DNA from: Rhodococcus rhodnii NBRC 100604
Lineage (GTDB): Bacteria > Actinomycetota > Actinomycetes > Mycobacteriales > Mycobacteriaceae
Direction of reading: 5' to 3'
Length of the DNA stretch: 64,000 nt
Assembly: GCF_001894925.1 (NCBI RefSeq)
Contig: NZ_BCXD01000001.1
Span: 62,001 to 126,000 of the forward strand
The notes below the pieces were generated by a model, which saw only the letters and a program-made list of their open reading frames with translations, made no database searches and was not told the origin of the DNA. How positions within the stretch are numbered: position 1 is the stretch's first letter; each line of letters starts with the position of its first letter. Of this stretch, positions 43,442 to 53,796 are shown one piece after another. The translations under genes and the position numbers were made by a program.

Positions 43442-46401
43442 TCGAGGGTCGACCCCGCCCGCCCGTGGACGACGTGCAGCCGGTTCGGAATCCGCTGGCG
43501 CATCTCGTCGACGTGGCTGACGATCCCGACGACACGGCCGCCGTCGCGCAGTTCGTCGAGCACTGCCATCACCTGATCGAGCGTGTCGGCGTCGAGCGTG
43601 CCGAAGCCCTCGTCGATGAACAGCGTGTCGAGGACCACTCCACCCGACTCGGCGGCCACGACGTCGGCGAGGCCCAGCGCGAGCGAGAGCGACGCGACGA
43701 ACGACTCGCCGCCCGAGAGCGTCTTGGCCGAGCGAACGACACCCGTGAAGTCGTCACGAATGTCGAGCCCGAGACCGCCGCGTTTCCCACGAGGTCCGGC
43801 GTCGTCGCTGTGCACGAACTCGTAGCGGCCGTTCGACATCCGGCGCAGGCGTGACGACGCCGCGACCGCGACCTCCTCGAGCCGCGCCGCGAGTACGTAC
43901 GACCGCAGCGACATCCGCCTCGAGTTGCTGCCGCGGCCCGCGACGACGTCGGCGAGCGCCGCGAGTTCGTCGTGCTCGGCGCGGATCGGTTCCAGCCGCG
44001 TGAGCGCGGCCGCGAGCTTGGCCGCATAACGCTCGAGGTCGGCGACCCGCCGATCCGCATCCGACGCCGCGGCGACCGCGAGCTCGGCGTCCCGGGAGGC
44101 GGCCGCGGCGACCGCCTCGGCTGCCGCGACGTCGACCTCGATCTCCGCCGCCTCACGGACGGCGTCCTCCGCGAGCACCGCGCGCGCAGCGGCCTCGTCG
44201 GCACGCGCGCCATCGAGGATCGCAACGATCTCGTCGCGGCGATCCGCCGAACGGACGGCGGCGCCGGCTGCCTCGAGGTCGGCGAAGCCCGCCTCCGCGG
44301 CGAGCCGAGCGGCCCGCGCGGTGGCATCGACGGCGCGCTCCCCCGCGCGCACGGCGTCGTCGCGTACTTCGAGCAGATTCGCGCCCGCGACCGCGAGCGC
44401 GTCGACACGAGTCCGTCGCGCGGCCACGGTGCCGTCGTCTCCGGCCGCCCGCGTGAGCGTCTCCGCGATCCGTTCGCGCTCGGTCTCGGCCGAACCGATC
44501 CGCTCCGTGAGCGTCGCGCGCTCGGCGGTGAGCTCCGCGAGTCGCGCCGTCAGCCGCGTGTCCGCGACGTCGAGTTCGGCGACCCGCGCGAGCAGCTCGT
44601 CGAGCCGGCCCGCGCGCGTGCGCAGATCGGCGAGGGCGGCGTCGGCGGTGGCGAGGAGGTCCGCGAGTTCGCTCGGATCGCCGTCGCCACCGCGCGCCGC
44701 CAGCACGTCGAGCGCGCGGTCGAGTTCCGCGAGACGCATACGCACGGCATCGGCCTCCTCGGCCCGCGCCTTCTCGGCGTCGACGGCCGCACGCTCCTGG
44801 GCGTCGGTCACCGGATCCCCCGTGGGCTGCGCGGGCTCGGGATGCTCGCGCGCACCGCACACCCCGCACGGCTCGCCCGGCACGAGTGCGGCGGCGAGCT
44901 CGGCCGCCATTCCCGTGATCCGCCGTTCGGTGAGATCGAGCCGGTGCGCGCGCGCATCGAGGTGGCGGGCCTCGGCCCTGTGCACATCCTCGGCGACACC
45001 GGCACGCTCGGCACTGCGCGCCCGCCACTGCTCGCTCGCCGAAACCCGGTCGGCCGCCGCCTCGCGCGCGGCGCTCGCGGCGTCGAGTGTCGCGGCGGCG
45101 TTGCGCGCGTCGTCGACGTCCGCTCGGGCACGCGCGAGCCGTTCGGGCAGGCCCGCGAGCTCCGTCTCGACGGCCTCGGCCTCACGAGCGATTGCATCGA
45201 GGCGCTCGGTCCCGGCGGCGACCGTCCGTGCGAGATCGCGTGCCCTGCCCTCGTCGGCCGCGAGCGCGTCGAGCCGCACGAGCTCGTCCGTCCACGAGCG
45301 CACCGCCGCGCGCAATCGCTCGCGGTCCTCCGGCGACGGCGGCCACGCGCTCGCGCCCAGCCCCGCGGCGCCGGGCTCGCGTACGAAGCGGGCCTCGCAG
45401 TCGGCGGCGCGCCCCCGCGAGTCCTCCGCGTCACGGGAGACGCGGACACTCTCGGCGACGGCATCGGCGACGGGCTCCGCCCGGCGTGCAGCGGCGAGTT
45501 CGGCGTCGAGCGCCGCGCGCCGCTCCGCCGCCGCCTCCCAGTCGGCGAGATCGGCAGCGGCGCGATCACGGCGCGCGTGCAGTTCCGCGATCCGCTTCGC
45601 CCGCTCGTACGCCTCGCGTGCCCCCGCCGCGCGGCCCCGCGCATCCGTGAGCTCCCCGGCAGTTCGCTCGCGCACCTCGCGCGCATCCGCCAGGACCTTC
45701 TCGGCCCAGTCGCCGGGCGCGGCGTCGGCACCGGCCTCGATTCCCGACGCAGCGGCGATCCGCGCCTCGAGCAGTTCGACATCGCGCGTCGCCTCGGCGA
45801 GCGACGCCGCCGAGGCTCGTCTGCGACCGACGAACCAGTCCTCGACACGTCCGAATCTCGTCGTGTCGAACAGTCGCTCGAGCAGCACACCGCGCTCGTC
45901 GTTGTCGGCGCGGAGGAACCGCGCGAACTCACCCTGCGGCAGCAGCACGACCTGGAAGAACTGATCGGCGCTCATGCCGAGCAGCCGCGACACCTCGTCC
46001 GCGATGTCGGGGATGCGGGAGAGGTTCTCGCCGGAGCCGTCGAGCCACTCCAGCGTCGCCTTGGCGTTCTCGGTGATCGTGCCCGTGCCGCGCTTCTTGG
46101 GCCGCGTGAACTCGGGACGGCGCTCGAGGCGCACTCGCCGCCCACCCACCGTCGCCTCGAGCTGCACGCGCGGAACGGCACCGGACGGCGCGTGATCCGA
46201 CAGCAGCCGCTTGCCCTCGCGCCGCGCCCCCGGGACCGTGCCGAACAGGGCGAAGGCGACGCCGTCGAGCACCGTCGTCTTTCCCGCGCCCGTACGGCCG
46301 TGCAGCAGGAACAGGCCGTCCGCGCCCAGCGTGTCGAAGTCGACGCGAACGGTGTCGCCGAACGGGCCGAACGCGTGCATTTCGAGCGAGTGCAGCCTCA
46401 C
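43426..46401 (-). CDS. sbcC: SbcC, SMC-like subunit of the SbcCD nuclease
   Basis: A 991-residue ATPase of the Rad50/SbcC type. Walker A is LLHGRTGAGKTTVLDGVAFA near residues 32-51. A long Ala/Arg/Glu-rich coiled coil on each side meets at the zinc hook EPCGVCGAREHPEP. The ABC signature KTLSGGESFVASLSLALG and Walker B VLDTLFIDEGFGTLD are at the C-terminus. With SbcD it cuts DNA hairpins and processes ends. GTG at 46401 overlaps the sbcD stop by four bases (GTGA). Confidence 0.97.
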   Translation of the reverse strand: MRLHSLEMHAFGPFGDTVRVDFDTLGADGLFLLHGRTGAGKTTVLDGVAFALFGTVPGARREGKRLLSDHAPSGAVPRVQLEATVGGRRVRLERRPEFTRPKKRGTGTITENAKATLEWLDGSGENLSRIPDIADEVSRLLGMSADQFFQVVLLPQGEFARFLRADNDERGVLLERLFDTTRFGRVEDWFVGRRRASAASLAEATRDVELLEARIAAASGIEAGADAAPGDWAEKVLADAREVRERTAGELTDARGRAAGAREAYERAKRIAELHARRDRAAADLADWEAAAERRAALDAELAAARRAEPVADAVAESVRVSRDAEDSRGRAADCEARFVREPGAAGLGASAWPPSPEDRERLRAAVRSWTDELVRLDALAADEGRARDLARTVAAGTERLDAIAREAEAVETELAGLPERLARARADVDDARNAAATLDAASAAREAAADRVSASEQWRARSAERAGVAEDVHRAEARHLDARAHRLDLTERRITGMAAELAAALVPGEPCGVCGAREHPEPAQPTGDPVTDAQERAAVDAEKARAEEADAVRMRLAELDRALDVLAARGGDGDPSELADLLATADAALADLRTRAGRLDELLARVAELDVADTRLTARLAELTAERATLTERIGSAETERERIAETLTRAAGDDGTVAARRTRVDALAVAGANLLEVRDDAVRAGERAVDATARAARLAAEAGFADLEAAGAAVRSADRRDEIVAILDGARADEAAARAVLAEDAVREAAEIEVDVAAAEAVAAAASRDAELAVAAASDADRRVADLERYAAKLAAALTRLEPIRAEHDELAALADVVAGRGSNSRRMSLRSYVLAARLEEVAVAASSRLRRMSNGRYEFVHSDDAGPRGKRGGLGLDIRDDFTGVVRSAKTLSGGESFVASLSLALGLADVVAAESGGVVLDTLFIDEGFGTLDADTLDQVMAVLDELRDGGRVVGIVSHVDEMRQRIPNRLHVVHGRAGSTLEMIAG

Positions 46402-47567
46402 GCGCCCGCCTGCGCCTGCGCGCCGGCCTCGGCCGCCTCCCGCTCCGACACCGCGGCCGCGAGTGCCGATTCGAGCAGCCGCAGCTCGCTACCGGACGGA
46501 TCGCTGCGCACGTCCGTGACGAAGCTTCTCGCGATCTCGATGTCGGTGCGTCCGCGCACCTTGCGGCGGTACTCCAACTCGTCCTGTCCGCCCGGGCGCT
46601 GCCATTCGAGGTGGACGGCGTGCGGGAAGCGATCCCGTAGCCGCCGCATCGCGTCGACCGGACGCACCGGGTCGGTCAGCACCGCCGTGACGTAGTGATC
46701 GTGTGCGTACGCGAACGACGGCTCCGACACGAGCGCGTCGAGCTCGCCGACGAGTTCGGTCAGCTCCCGCACGATCGGCAGATCGACGCGCTCGACCGCA
46801 CCGAGGCCGTCGGCGTCCAGATCCACGACGAACACCGCCTTGCGGTGGCTGCGCTCGCCGAACGAGTACGGCAGCGGCGAGCCGCAGTACCGCACGGCGT
46901 CCGTCACGGTCTGCGGCGAGTGCAGATGCCCGAGCGCGACGTAGTCGGCTCCCGAGAACACGCTCGCGGGAACCGTCTCGACGCCGCCGACCGAGATCGA
47001 CCGTTCCGAACCGGTCGCCTCCGCACCGACGACGAACGCGTGCGCGAGCACGACCGACCGCGCGCCGCGCGCCGCGACGTCGGCGCGGACCAGGCCCATC
47101 GCGGCATCGACGATCTCGGCGTGCGAACGCGCCGAGGGGACCCCGAGCCGGGTGCGGGTGATCTCGGGCTCGAGATACGGGATCCCGTAGAAGGCCACGG
47201 GCCCGTGTGCGTCCTCGAGCACGACGGGCCGGTCGATGCCGGTGACCGTCGTGAGCAGGTGCAGACCGCCCGCCGCGGTGAACCCCGAGCCGGCGCCGAG
47301 CCGCGTGGGCGAGTCGTGATTGCCCGACGTCGCGACGATGACGGCCCCCGCGTCGCGAATCTCCTCGAACCCCCGCTGGCACACCGCGACGGCGTCCGCG
47401 CTGGGGATCGAGCGGTCGTACACGTCCCCCGGCACGACCACCACGTCCACCGCGCGCTCGCGCACGATCGCGGCGATCTCGGAGAGGACCTGCCGCTGAT
47501 CGGCGAGCAGGTCGACGCCGTGGAAGGTCCGGCCGATGTGCCAGTCGGAGGTGTGCAGGATGCGCAT
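46398..47567 (-). CDS. sbcD: SbcD, nuclease subunit of SbcCD
   Basis: A 389-residue Mre11-like metallophosphoesterase. The phosphoesterase motifs are complete: LHTSDWHIGRTFHG, VVVPGDVYDRSIP, VATSGNHDSPTRL, VLAHAFVVG and DYVALGHLHSPQ. A capping domain follows for binding SbcC. It starts at ATG 47567 and is cotranscribed with sbcC. The gene is divergent from rmuC, another recombination-linked gene, across 80 bp. Confidence 0.97.
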   Translation of the reverse strand: MRILHTSDWHIGRTFHGVDLLADQRQVLSEIAAIVRERAVDVVVVPGDVYDRSIPSADAVAVCQRGFEEIRDAGAVIVATSGNHDSPTRLGAGSGFTAAGGLHLLTTVTGIDRPVVLEDAHGPVAFYGIPYLEPEITRTRLGVPSARSHAEIVDAAMGLVRADVAARGARSVVLAHAFVVGAEATGSERSISVGGVETVPASVFSGADYVALGHLHSPQTVTDAVRYCGSPLPYSFGERSHRKAVFVVDLDADGLGAVERVDLPIVRELTELVGELDALVSEPSFAYAHDHYVTAVLTDPVRPVDAMRRLRDRFPHAVHLEWQRPGGQDELEYRRKVRGRTDIEIARSFVTDVRSDPSGSELRLLESALAAAVSEREAAEAGAQAQAGA

Positions 47568-47647
47568 GATGCGAACGGTAGATCACCCTCACGACACACT
47601 TCCCCGTCGGCCCGCGAGCCGCGGGCGTGTCGGAGGCGGCGGGCATC

Positions 47648-48820
47648 ATGTGTCCCATGAGCGCACTCACGTCACTTGCTCTCGTCGTCGCGCTCGCGGT
47701 CGGCGCCGCGATCGGATGGCTCGCTCACTCCGCCCGCGCCGGGGCGGCGCTGGCCGCCGCACGCGCCGAACTCGCCGCTGCCCGCGGCAACGAGAACCTG
47801 TTGCGCGACTCGCTCGCGGCGGCGAGCGAGGACTCCGCCCGCAGGCACTCCGGTGCCTTCGGCGAGCAGATCCATCGGCTCGTCGGGCCGCTCGAGCAGG
47901 CGGTCGGCGCTCTCTCGCGCCATGTCGACGACGTCGAACGCAGCCGCATCCACGCGTACGCGGGCCTCACGGAACAGGTCGCCGGGATGCACCGCACGTC
48001 GCAGTTGCTCGAAACCCAGACGACGCGTCTCGTCACGGCGCTGCGGGCACCGCAGATCCGCGGCCGATGGGGCGAGATCCAGCTCGAGCGCGTCGTCGAA
48101 CTCGCGGGAATGATGCGGCACTGCGACTTCGACACCCAGGTCACCCGCGAGAACGCGCGGCCCGACCTCGTCGTCTATCTCGCGGGCGGCAAGCAGATCG
48201 TCGTCGACGCGAAGGTCCCGCTCGCCGCGTATCTCGACGCCACCCAGGCCGAGGACCCCGCCGAGCGCGACGGCCACGTCACGCGCCACGCGCGGCAGTT
48301 GCGCACGCACGTCGATCAGCTGTCCGCGAAGTCGTACTGGGAACTGTTCGATCCCACGCCCGAGTTCGTCGTGCTGTTCGTTCCCGGCGACTCGTTCCTC
48401 GACGCCGCGCTCGGCTCCGATTCGGGGCTGCTCGAGTACGCGTTCGCCCGGAACGTGATCCTCGCGACGCCGACGACGCTCGTCGCGCTGCTGCGCACCG
48501 TCGCCCACACGTGGAAGCAGGAGGCGCTCTCCCAGGACGCCGCGACGATCCACCGGCTCGGCCGGGAACTGTATGCGCGCATCGACACCGTCTCGGGCCA
48601 CCTCGACCGGCTCGGATCGCAGCTCGGCAAGGCCGTCGACTCGTTCAACACGACCGTCGCGTCGATGGAGTCACGCGTGACGGTGACGGCGCGCAAGCTC
48701 TCCGAACTCGATGTCTACGACGGCGAACCCACCGAGATCTCACGGGTCGACGCCTGGCCGCGACGAGCGACGAGCACGGCCGCCGCGCCACGCCCCGACG
48801 CCGCCGACGAAGCCGGGTGA
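47648..48820 (+). CDS. rmuC: RmuC-family DNA recombination protein
   Basis: A 390-residue membrane-anchored RmuC-family protein. One N-terminal helix (about 4-25) is followed by a coiled coil (LAAARAELAAARGNENLLRDSLAAA). The PD-(D/E)XK-like nuclease core follows, with APQIRGRWGEIQLERVVELAGM and RPDLVVYLAGGKQIVVDAKVPLAAYL. ATG at 47648 is chosen because GGAGG sits 11 bases upstream; ATG 47657 is an alternative. The family is linked to limiting DNA inversions. The tail is low-complexity. Confidence 0.92.
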   Translation: MCPMSALTSLALVVALAVGAAIGWLAHSARAGAALAAARAELAAARGNENLLRDSLAAASEDSARRHSGAFGEQIHRLVGPLEQAVGALSRHVDDVERSRIHAYAGLTEQVAGMHRTSQLLETQTTRLVTALRAPQIRGRWGEIQLERVVELAGMMRHCDFDTQVTRENARPDLVVYLAGGKQIVVDAKVPLAAYLDATQAEDPAERDGHVTRHARQLRTHVDQLSAKSYWELFDPTPEFVVLFVPGDSFLDAALGSDSGLLEYAFARNVILATPTTLVALLRTVAHTWKQEALSQDAATIHRLGRELYARIDTVSGHLDRLGSQLGKAVDSFNTTVASMESRVTVTARKLSELDVYDGEPTEISRVDAWPRRATSTAAAPRPDAADEAG

Positions 48821-48843
48821 GAGTTTCCGGATAGGGTTTTCGT

Positions 48844-49737
48844 GTGGCTGTGAACCAACGTGCTCGCTCGAGGGTCCCCCTCGATCACCGGTCGCTGTTT
48901 CCCGGCGTCCCCGGCCTGCCGTGGTGGGGTGTCGTCGCCGCGGCGGCGGTACCGACCGCGCTCGGTGTCGTCGTCGACGGGTTCCGAGGTGACGAACTCA
49001 CCGCGACGACGTCGGTCCTCTACGTCCTCGGCTGCATCGTCGCGGCGGTATGCGCGTCGCGCCGAGCGATCTTCACGTCGATGGTCCAGCCCCCGATCCT
49101 CATGTTCGTGCTCGTTCCGCTCGGCGCGACCCTCGTGGCTCCCGAGCGATCGGTCGCGCTGCGCGATCTCGCGATCACGACCGCCTATCCGCTGGTGGAC
49201 CGCTTCCCGGTGATGCTGCTCGCGACCGCCGTCGCGGCGGCGATCGGCGGAACGAGGCTGTTCCTGGCCTCGCGGAGCACCGCGGGACCGAGCCGGACAC
49301 GATCGACGTCGCGGTCACGCTCCCGGACCGAGCGCACCGGCTCTCGCCGGGCGGGACGCGCAGCGACCACTCGCGGCGCCACCGAGACCACGGATCGGAG
49401 CAGACGGAGCGACCGGAGCGGGGGCACCCGCACGACGTCACGACGCTCGGCGGCAGCAGGCGACGACTCCCGGCAGCCGCGTTCGCGCCGCTCCGCACCG
49501 CGTTCCGACCGGATTGCACCGATCACCGACAAGACCCCGCCCTCGGCGTCACGCACGGAAGCGGCGGGTCGTCCGTCGGCGCCGCCCGTGCCGCCCACTG
49601 CGCCGCGCCGTCGTCCTGCGGGTCCCGGAGCCCCGGGCGCTCCCGGGGCCGGTCGGGGTGCCGCTCCGCGGCGATCCGATCCGCCGCCGCCGCCGCGCAG
49701 GCGTGAGCAGCCCGAGCCGCCCGTCGGGCGCCCCTGA
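48844..49737 (+). CDS. DUF6542 membrane protein with long disordered tail
   Basis: A 297-residue protein. The first ~145 residues carry four membrane helices (LPWWGVVAAAAVPTALGVVVDG, TSVLYVLGCIVAAVCAS, PPILMFVLVPLGATLVA, FPVMLLATAVAAAIGG), matching the DUF6542 region conserved in mycobacteria and relatives. The remaining half is Arg/Ser/Thr/Pro-rich and disordered, ending in polyproline. The function is unknown. Its synteny beside ispH and the lipid-droplet gene is typical of the order. Confidence 0.85.
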   Translation: MAVNQRARSRVPLDHRSLFPGVPGLPWWGVVAAAAVPTALGVVVDGFRGDELTATTSVLYVLGCIVAAVCASRRAIFTSMVQPPILMFVLVPLGATLVAPERSVALRDLAITTAYPLVDRFPVMLLATAVAAAIGGTRLFLASRSTAGPSRTRSTSRSRSRTERTGSRRAGRAATTRGATETTDRSRRSDRSGGTRTTSRRSAAAGDDSRQPRSRRSAPRSDRIAPITDKTPPSASRTEAAGRPSAPPVPPTAPRRRPAGPGAPGAPGAGRGAAPRRSDPPPPPRRREQPEPPVGRP

Positions 49738-49763
49738 CCCCCGCTCGGCAGACCCGGCCGGCT

Positions 49764-49799
49764 CGATCAGCGGCGCGATCAGTGGCGCGATCAGTGGCG
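49764..49799. repeat. Three 12-bp tandem repeats across the ispH stop codon
   Basis: Units CGATCAGCGGCG, CGATCAGTGGCG and CGATCAGTGGCG cover 36 bp. On the ispH strand each unit contains TGA, so three in-frame stop codons follow one another. Confidence 0.92.
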
Positions 49800-50792
49800 C
49801 GGGGCGCGCAGCTCTCGCGGCAGTGCGAAGACCAGCGTCTCGTTGGCCGTCGTGACCGACTGGATCTCGCTGAACTCGTGGTTCGCGAGTTCGTCGATGA
49901 CGCCGCGCACGAGGATCTCGGGAACCGAGGCGCCGGACGTGATGCCGACGGTGTTCACGCCGTCGAGCCAGGCCGGATCGATCTCGGCCGCGTAGTCGAC
50001 GAGGTACGACGCGCGGGCACCGGCCTGGAGGGCGACCTCGACGAGCCGGACGGAGTTCGACGAGTTGCGCGAGCCGACCACGATGACGAGATCGCACTCG
50101 GGCGCCATCGCCTTCACCGCGACCTGACGGTTCTGCGTCGCGTAGCAGATGTCGTCGCTCGGCGGATCCTGGAGCTTCGGGAACCGCTCGCGCAGGCGCG
50201 CGACGGTCGCCATCGTCTCGTCGACGCTGAGCGTCGTCTGCGACAGCCAGATGACCTTGTTCTCGTCGCGCACGGTCACGCCGTCGACGGCGTCTGGCCC
50301 GTCGACGAGCTGCACGTGATCGGGTGCCTCACCGGCGGTGCCCTCGACTTCCTCGTGCCCTTCGTGACCGATGAGCAGGATGTCGAAGTCGTCGCGCGCG
50401 AACCGCTTGGCCTCCTGATGGACCTTGGTCACGAGCGGGCACGTGGCGTCGATCGTCTGCAGGCTGCGTGCGGAGGCCTCGGCGTGCACCGCCGGGGAGA
50501 CGCCGTGCGCCGAGAACACGAGAAGGGAACCTTCGGGCACCTCGTCGGTCTCGTCGACGAACACGACACCGCGCTCGGACAGCGTGTCGACGACGTGCCG
50601 GTTGTGCACGATCTCCTTGCGCACGTAGATCGGGGCTCCGTGCTTCTCGAGCGCCTTCTCGACGGTTTCGACGGCGCGGTCGACGCCGGCGCAGTATCCG
50701 CGTGGCTCGGCGAGAAGAATGCGCCTGCCACGCGCGGCGCCGGAATCGGCGGAGCGGGAGATACCGAGGTCGAGTGGAACGGCCGATGACAT
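49791..50792 (-). CDS. ispH: IspH/LytB, HMBPP reductase
   Basis: A 333-residue 4Fe-4S enzyme making IPP and DMAPP in the last step of the MEP isoprenoid pathway. All three iron-ligand cysteines are present: [25 protein letters not shown] and [10 protein letters not shown]. The conserved HGVSP and [12 protein letters not shown] are also seen. ATG at 50792 gives a start like mycobacterial LytB2 ([10 protein letters not shown]); a longer frame to 50951 reads into the divergent gene's promoter. It is divergent from the lipid-droplet gene. Confidence 0.97.
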   Translation of the reverse strand: MSSAVPLDLGISRSADSGAARGRRILLAEPRGYCAGVDRAVETVEKALEKHGAPIYVRKEIVHNRHVVDTLSERGVVFVDETDEVPEGSLLVFSAHGVSPAVHAEASARSLQTIDATCPLVTKVHQEAKRFARDDFDILLIGHEGHEEVEGTAGEAPDHVQLVDGPDAVDGVTVRDENKVIWLSQTTLSVDETMATVARLRERFPKLQDPPSDDICYATQNRQVAVKAMAPECDLVIVVGSRNSSNSVRLVEVALQAGARASYLVDYAAEIDPAWLDGVNTVGITSGASVPEILVRGVIDELANHEFSEIQSVTTANETLVFALPRELRAPRH

Positions 50793-50917
50793 ACCGTCAA
50801 GGGTACGGGTTCCCGGGCGGAGGACGGGTGCCGAGTCGCCGCGGCCGTGGGCGACTCGCCCGGCTCGCCGGGGTGTCCCGACTACCGAAATGCGACGGTC
50901 TCGTGCACTCTTGTCAC

Positions 50918-51508
50918 ATGATCCGGCCACCGTTCGCAGCCCGCGTCGCACTCGGACTCGCCGTCACCGCAGTGGACGAGGTCCGCCGCCTCCCCGGCGC
51001 TGCCGCCGCTCTCCCCATGACCGCCGTCAGCCAGGTGCTGCAGACCTCGATGCGTGTGCAGCAGTCGATCACGACGCTCGCGATCCGCGGCGACGAGGCG
51101 CTCGAACTCGCGGGATGCGGCCCTGGCGACGGCGAACTCGCGGTGTTCGACGACGCCGCCGATTCGTCGAACCGCGATTCACCGAACGGGCAGTCGCCGA
51201 ACGGCGAGGCTCCGGACCGAGGCGACGCTCCCGCCGGACGGTTCGCCCTCTACACCGTGGCACCGGACCGTTCCGAGGCCGACGAGTCCGCGTCGTCCGG
51301 ATCGGGCGGCGGCGGCGAGGTCGGCGTCCCCGAGATCGCCGAGTACCTCGACTACGCGTCGCTCACGCTCGCCCAGCTTCGAGCGCGGCTGCGCACGCTG
51401 TCGGTGGACGAACTCGCCGCGCTGCTCGAGTACGAGAACGCGACGGCCTCGCGCGCACCGTTCCAGACCATGCTCGAGAACCGCATCACCACCGCGCGCG
51501 CCAAGTGA
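50918..51508 (+). CDS. Lipid-droplet-associated protein (Rv1109c-like)
   Basis: A 196-residue protein. The N-terminal ~60 residues form an amphipathic/hydrophobic helix region ([47 protein letters not shown]). A Ser/Asn/Gly-rich linker follows. The conserved C-terminal helix pair is [53 protein letters not shown]. Location upstream of xseA is conserved in mycobacteria and rhodococci. The family is named for association with lipid droplets. Its stop overlaps the xseA GTG. Confidence 0.85.
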   Translation: MIRPPFAARVALGLAVTAVDEVRRLPGAAAALPMTAVSQVLQTSMRVQQSITTLAIRGDEALELAGCGPGDGELAVFDDAADSSNRDSPNGQSPNGEAPDRGDAPAGRFALYTVAPDRSEADESASSGSGGGGEVGVPEIAEYLDYASLTLAQLRARLRTLSVDELAALLEYENATASRAPFQTMLENRITTARAK

Positions 51509-52800
51509 ACTCCGCTCGACCCGAATCGTCACGACCCGAACCCCTCCGCCCGGAATCCCCCGCACAGTCGACTCCCCCACCGAACTCGGCCGACCATCCG
51601 TGGCCGGTCCGGTCGGTTGCGCTCAAGGTGGCGCAGTGGATCGACCGGCTGGGCAGCATCTGGGTCGAGGGCCAGATCACGCAGATCAACGCCCGCCCCG
51701 GCACGCGGACGGCTTTTCTCGTGCTCCGTGATCCCGCCGCCGACATGTCGCTCTCGCTGACGTGCTCGCCGCGGCTGCTCGAGGAGTCGCCGGTGCCCCT
51801 CACCGAGGGCAGCCGCGTCGTCGTCTTCGGCAAGCTGTCGTTCTTCACCGGCCGCGGCACGGTGTCGCTGCGGGTCACCGAGATCCGGCCCGTCGGCGTC
51901 GGTGAACTGCTCGCCCGCATCGAACGGCTACGCGCGCTTCTCGCCGCCGAGGGCCTGTTCGATCCCCGGCTCAAGCGGCCGCTGCCGTTCCTTCCCCGGT
52001 CGGTCGGCCTCGTGACCGGTCGGGCGAGCGCGGCCGAGCGCGACGTCCTGAAGGTCGCGCAGAGCCGCTGGCCCGCGGTGCGGTTCGAGATCCGCAACAC
52101 CGCGGTGCAGGGGCCGACCGCGGTGCCGCAGATCCTCACGGCGTTGCGCGAACTCGACGCGGCGGACGACGTCGACGTGATCGTGCTGGCCCGCGGCGGC
52201 GGCAGCGTCGAGGATCTGCTGCCCTTCTCGGACGAGACGCTGTGCCGGGCGATCGTGGCGTGCACGACGCCGGTCGTCAGTGCGATCGGGCACGAACCCG
52301 ACAGCCCGCTCAGCGATCACGTCGCCGACGTGCGGGCGGCGACTCCGACCGACGCCGCCAAGCGGGTCGTCCCCGACGCCGCGGCCGAGCGTGCGCTCGT
52401 CGCCGACCTCACCGAGCGTGCCGCGGCGGCGCTGCGCCGCTGGGTCAGCCGCGAAGAGCGCGTCGTGGCAGGACTGCGCAGCAGGCCCGTGCTCGCGCAG
52501 CCGTGGCGCGCCCTCGACGAGCGAGCGAACGACGTCGACCGAATGCTCGCGGCGATCCGTCGCGACGTGCGGCGTGTGGTCGACGCGGACGGCACCGAAC
52601 TGGCTCACCTGAGGGCACGCCTGACGACGCTGGGCCCGGCCGCTACCCTCGCCCGTGGCTATTCGGTCGTGCAGCGCGTCACCGCGGGCAGTGCTCCCGA
52701 AGTCGTACGCGAGGTCGGCGAGATGCCGCCCGGAACCCAACTGCGCGTGCGCGTCGCCGACGGCGCCGTGCGCGCGGCGGTGATCGGAAAGGACAAGTGA
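51505..52800 (+). CDS. xseA: Exonuclease VII large subunit
   Basis: A 431-residue XseA. After a Pro/Ser-rich start comes an OB-fold ([25 protein letters not shown]). The catalytic domain follows, with [36 protein letters not shown] and [29 protein letters not shown] coiled-coil region leads to the C-terminal [13 protein letters not shown] at 51505 overlaps the previous stop (GTGA). XseA with XseB degrades single-stranded DNA in repair. Confidence 0.96.
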   Translation: MNSARPESSRPEPLRPESPAQSTPPPNSADHPWPVRSVALKVAQWIDRLGSIWVEGQITQINARPGTRTAFLVLRDPAADMSLSLTCSPRLLEESPVPLTEGSRVVVFGKLSFFTGRGTVSLRVTEIRPVGVGELLARIERLRALLAAEGLFDPRLKRPLPFLPRSVGLVTGRASAAERDVLKVAQSRWPAVRFEIRNTAVQGPTAVPQILTALRELDAADDVDVIVLARGGGSVEDLLPFSDETLCRAIVACTTPVVSAIGHEPDSPLSDHVADVRAATPTDAAKRVVPDAAAERALVADLTERAAAALRRWVSREERVVAGLRSRPVLAQPWRALDERANDVDRMLAAIRRDVRRVVDADGTELAHLRARLTTLGPAATLARGYSVVQRVTAGSAPEVVREVGEMPPGTQLRVRVADGAVRAAVIGKDK

Positions 52801-52804
52801 GATC

Positions 52805-53053
52805 GTGAGCGAAGCCGGCGAGAACGCCGACCGGGACGAGCCGACGCCTGTCGCCGAACTGGGCTACGAGGCGGCGCGGGACGAACTCGTCGACGTCGTG
52901 CGCATCCTCGAGCACGGTGGGCTCGACCTCGATGCGTCGCTCGCGCTCTGGGAGCGCGGCGAGGCACTGGCCACCCGCTGCGAAGAGCACCTGGCAGGCG
53001 CGCGCAAGCGGGTCGAGGACGCGATCGCGCGCACCGAGATCGAGGACGAGTAG
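52805..53053 (+). CDS. xseB: Exonuclease VII small subunit
   Basis: An 82-residue protein with the XseB helical-hairpin pattern [55 protein letters not shown]. It starts at a GTG 4 bp after the xseA stop, so the two are cotranscribed. The first ~15 residues are acidic and variable. Confidence 0.96.
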   Translation: MSEAGENADRDEPTPVAELGYEAARDELVDVVRILEHGGLDLDASLALWERGEALATRCEEHLAGARKRVEDAIARTEIEDE

Positions 53054-53070
53054 CCGCGGTCTCGGGAGGC

Positions 53071-53115
53071 CCGACTCAGGGTTCGCCGACTCAGGGTTCG
53101 CCGACTCAGGGTTCG
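53071..53115. repeat. Three perfect 15-bp tandem repeats across the DUF4245 stop
   Basis: CCGACTCAGGGTTCG is repeated three times without change. The stop codon of the leftward DUF4245 gene lies in the copy nearest that gene, so further in-frame TGAs occur downstream at 15-bp steps. It sits between the convergent xseB and DUF4245 genes. Confidence 0.95.
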
Positions 53116-53675
53116 AGGATCGGTGCGTTCTCGACGGCCGTCGCGAGCGTCACGAACGACTCCTCGCCCGCGCTGCCCGAGATCAGGATCCGGCTCTGGC
53201 CGAAGTCGGCGACCCAGATCGGCTCGACGCCCTGACCGCCGTAGACCACCCATGTCCGGCCAGCGATGTCCTCGCTGCCCTCGGCGTAGCGCGGTTCACC
53301 CGCGACGAACCCGACGAGCGGGAGTTCGTCGGCCGAGCTCTGCGTGTACTGCAGGTAACGGCCACCGGCGTCGATGAATCCGACGGTCGTGGCGTCGCCA
53401 CCCGCGTCGCCCGCGACGACGGCACGGCTGCCCGAGTTCGTCTGCCAGCCGTCGGGGACGACGGGTTCACGAATGGGGAAGTCGAGCGATTGCGCGTCGT
53501 ACTGCAGTCCCGCACTCATGTCGAAACTCGGCACCGGACCGGCTGTCGGCCCGCCCGGGCTCAGGGTGCACTGGTTCGCGATCGCCGCGATGACGACGCA
53601 GAACGCGCCGAGCGCGAGCAGCGACCAGAGCATGTCGCGACCGCCCTGGAGGATGCGGGGTTTATCCGATGCCAC
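53106..53675 (-). CDS. DUF4245 membrane-anchored protein
   Basis: A 189-residue protein with a short cytoplasmic start ([15 protein letters not shown]), one membrane helix ([18 protein letters not shown]) and an exported domain. The [14 protein letters not shown] and [18 protein letters not shown] blocks are typical of DUF4245, found near glpX in mycobacteria (Rv1100-like). Its function is unknown. GTG at 53675 is chosen because the family starts just before the helix. It is divergent from glpX. Confidence 0.85.
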   Translation of the reverse strand: MASDKPRILQGGRDMLWSLLALGAFCVVIAAIANQCTLSPGGPTAGPVPSFDMSAGLQYDAQSLDFPIREPVVPDGWQTNSGSRAVVAGDAGGDATTVGFIDAGGRYLQYTQSSADELPLVGFVAGEPRYAEGSEDIAGRTWVVYGGQGVEPIWVADFGQSRILISGSAGEESFVTLATAVENAPILEP

Positions 53676-53796
53676 GGGATCCAGTATCCAGGTGCGCGTC
53701 GGCGGGTCACCATCCGACCCAGCCCGCTGGCCCGGCCGCCATTCTGCGACAATGAGCGCACGTTCCCGTCCGTACCGCAGCAGGAGGCACACGCCC

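Noticed and set aside
43972-46695. 907-residue rightward open frame opposite sbcC
   Set aside because: Long open frames opposite GC-rich genes are common; sbcC has all catalytic motifs, this frame has none.
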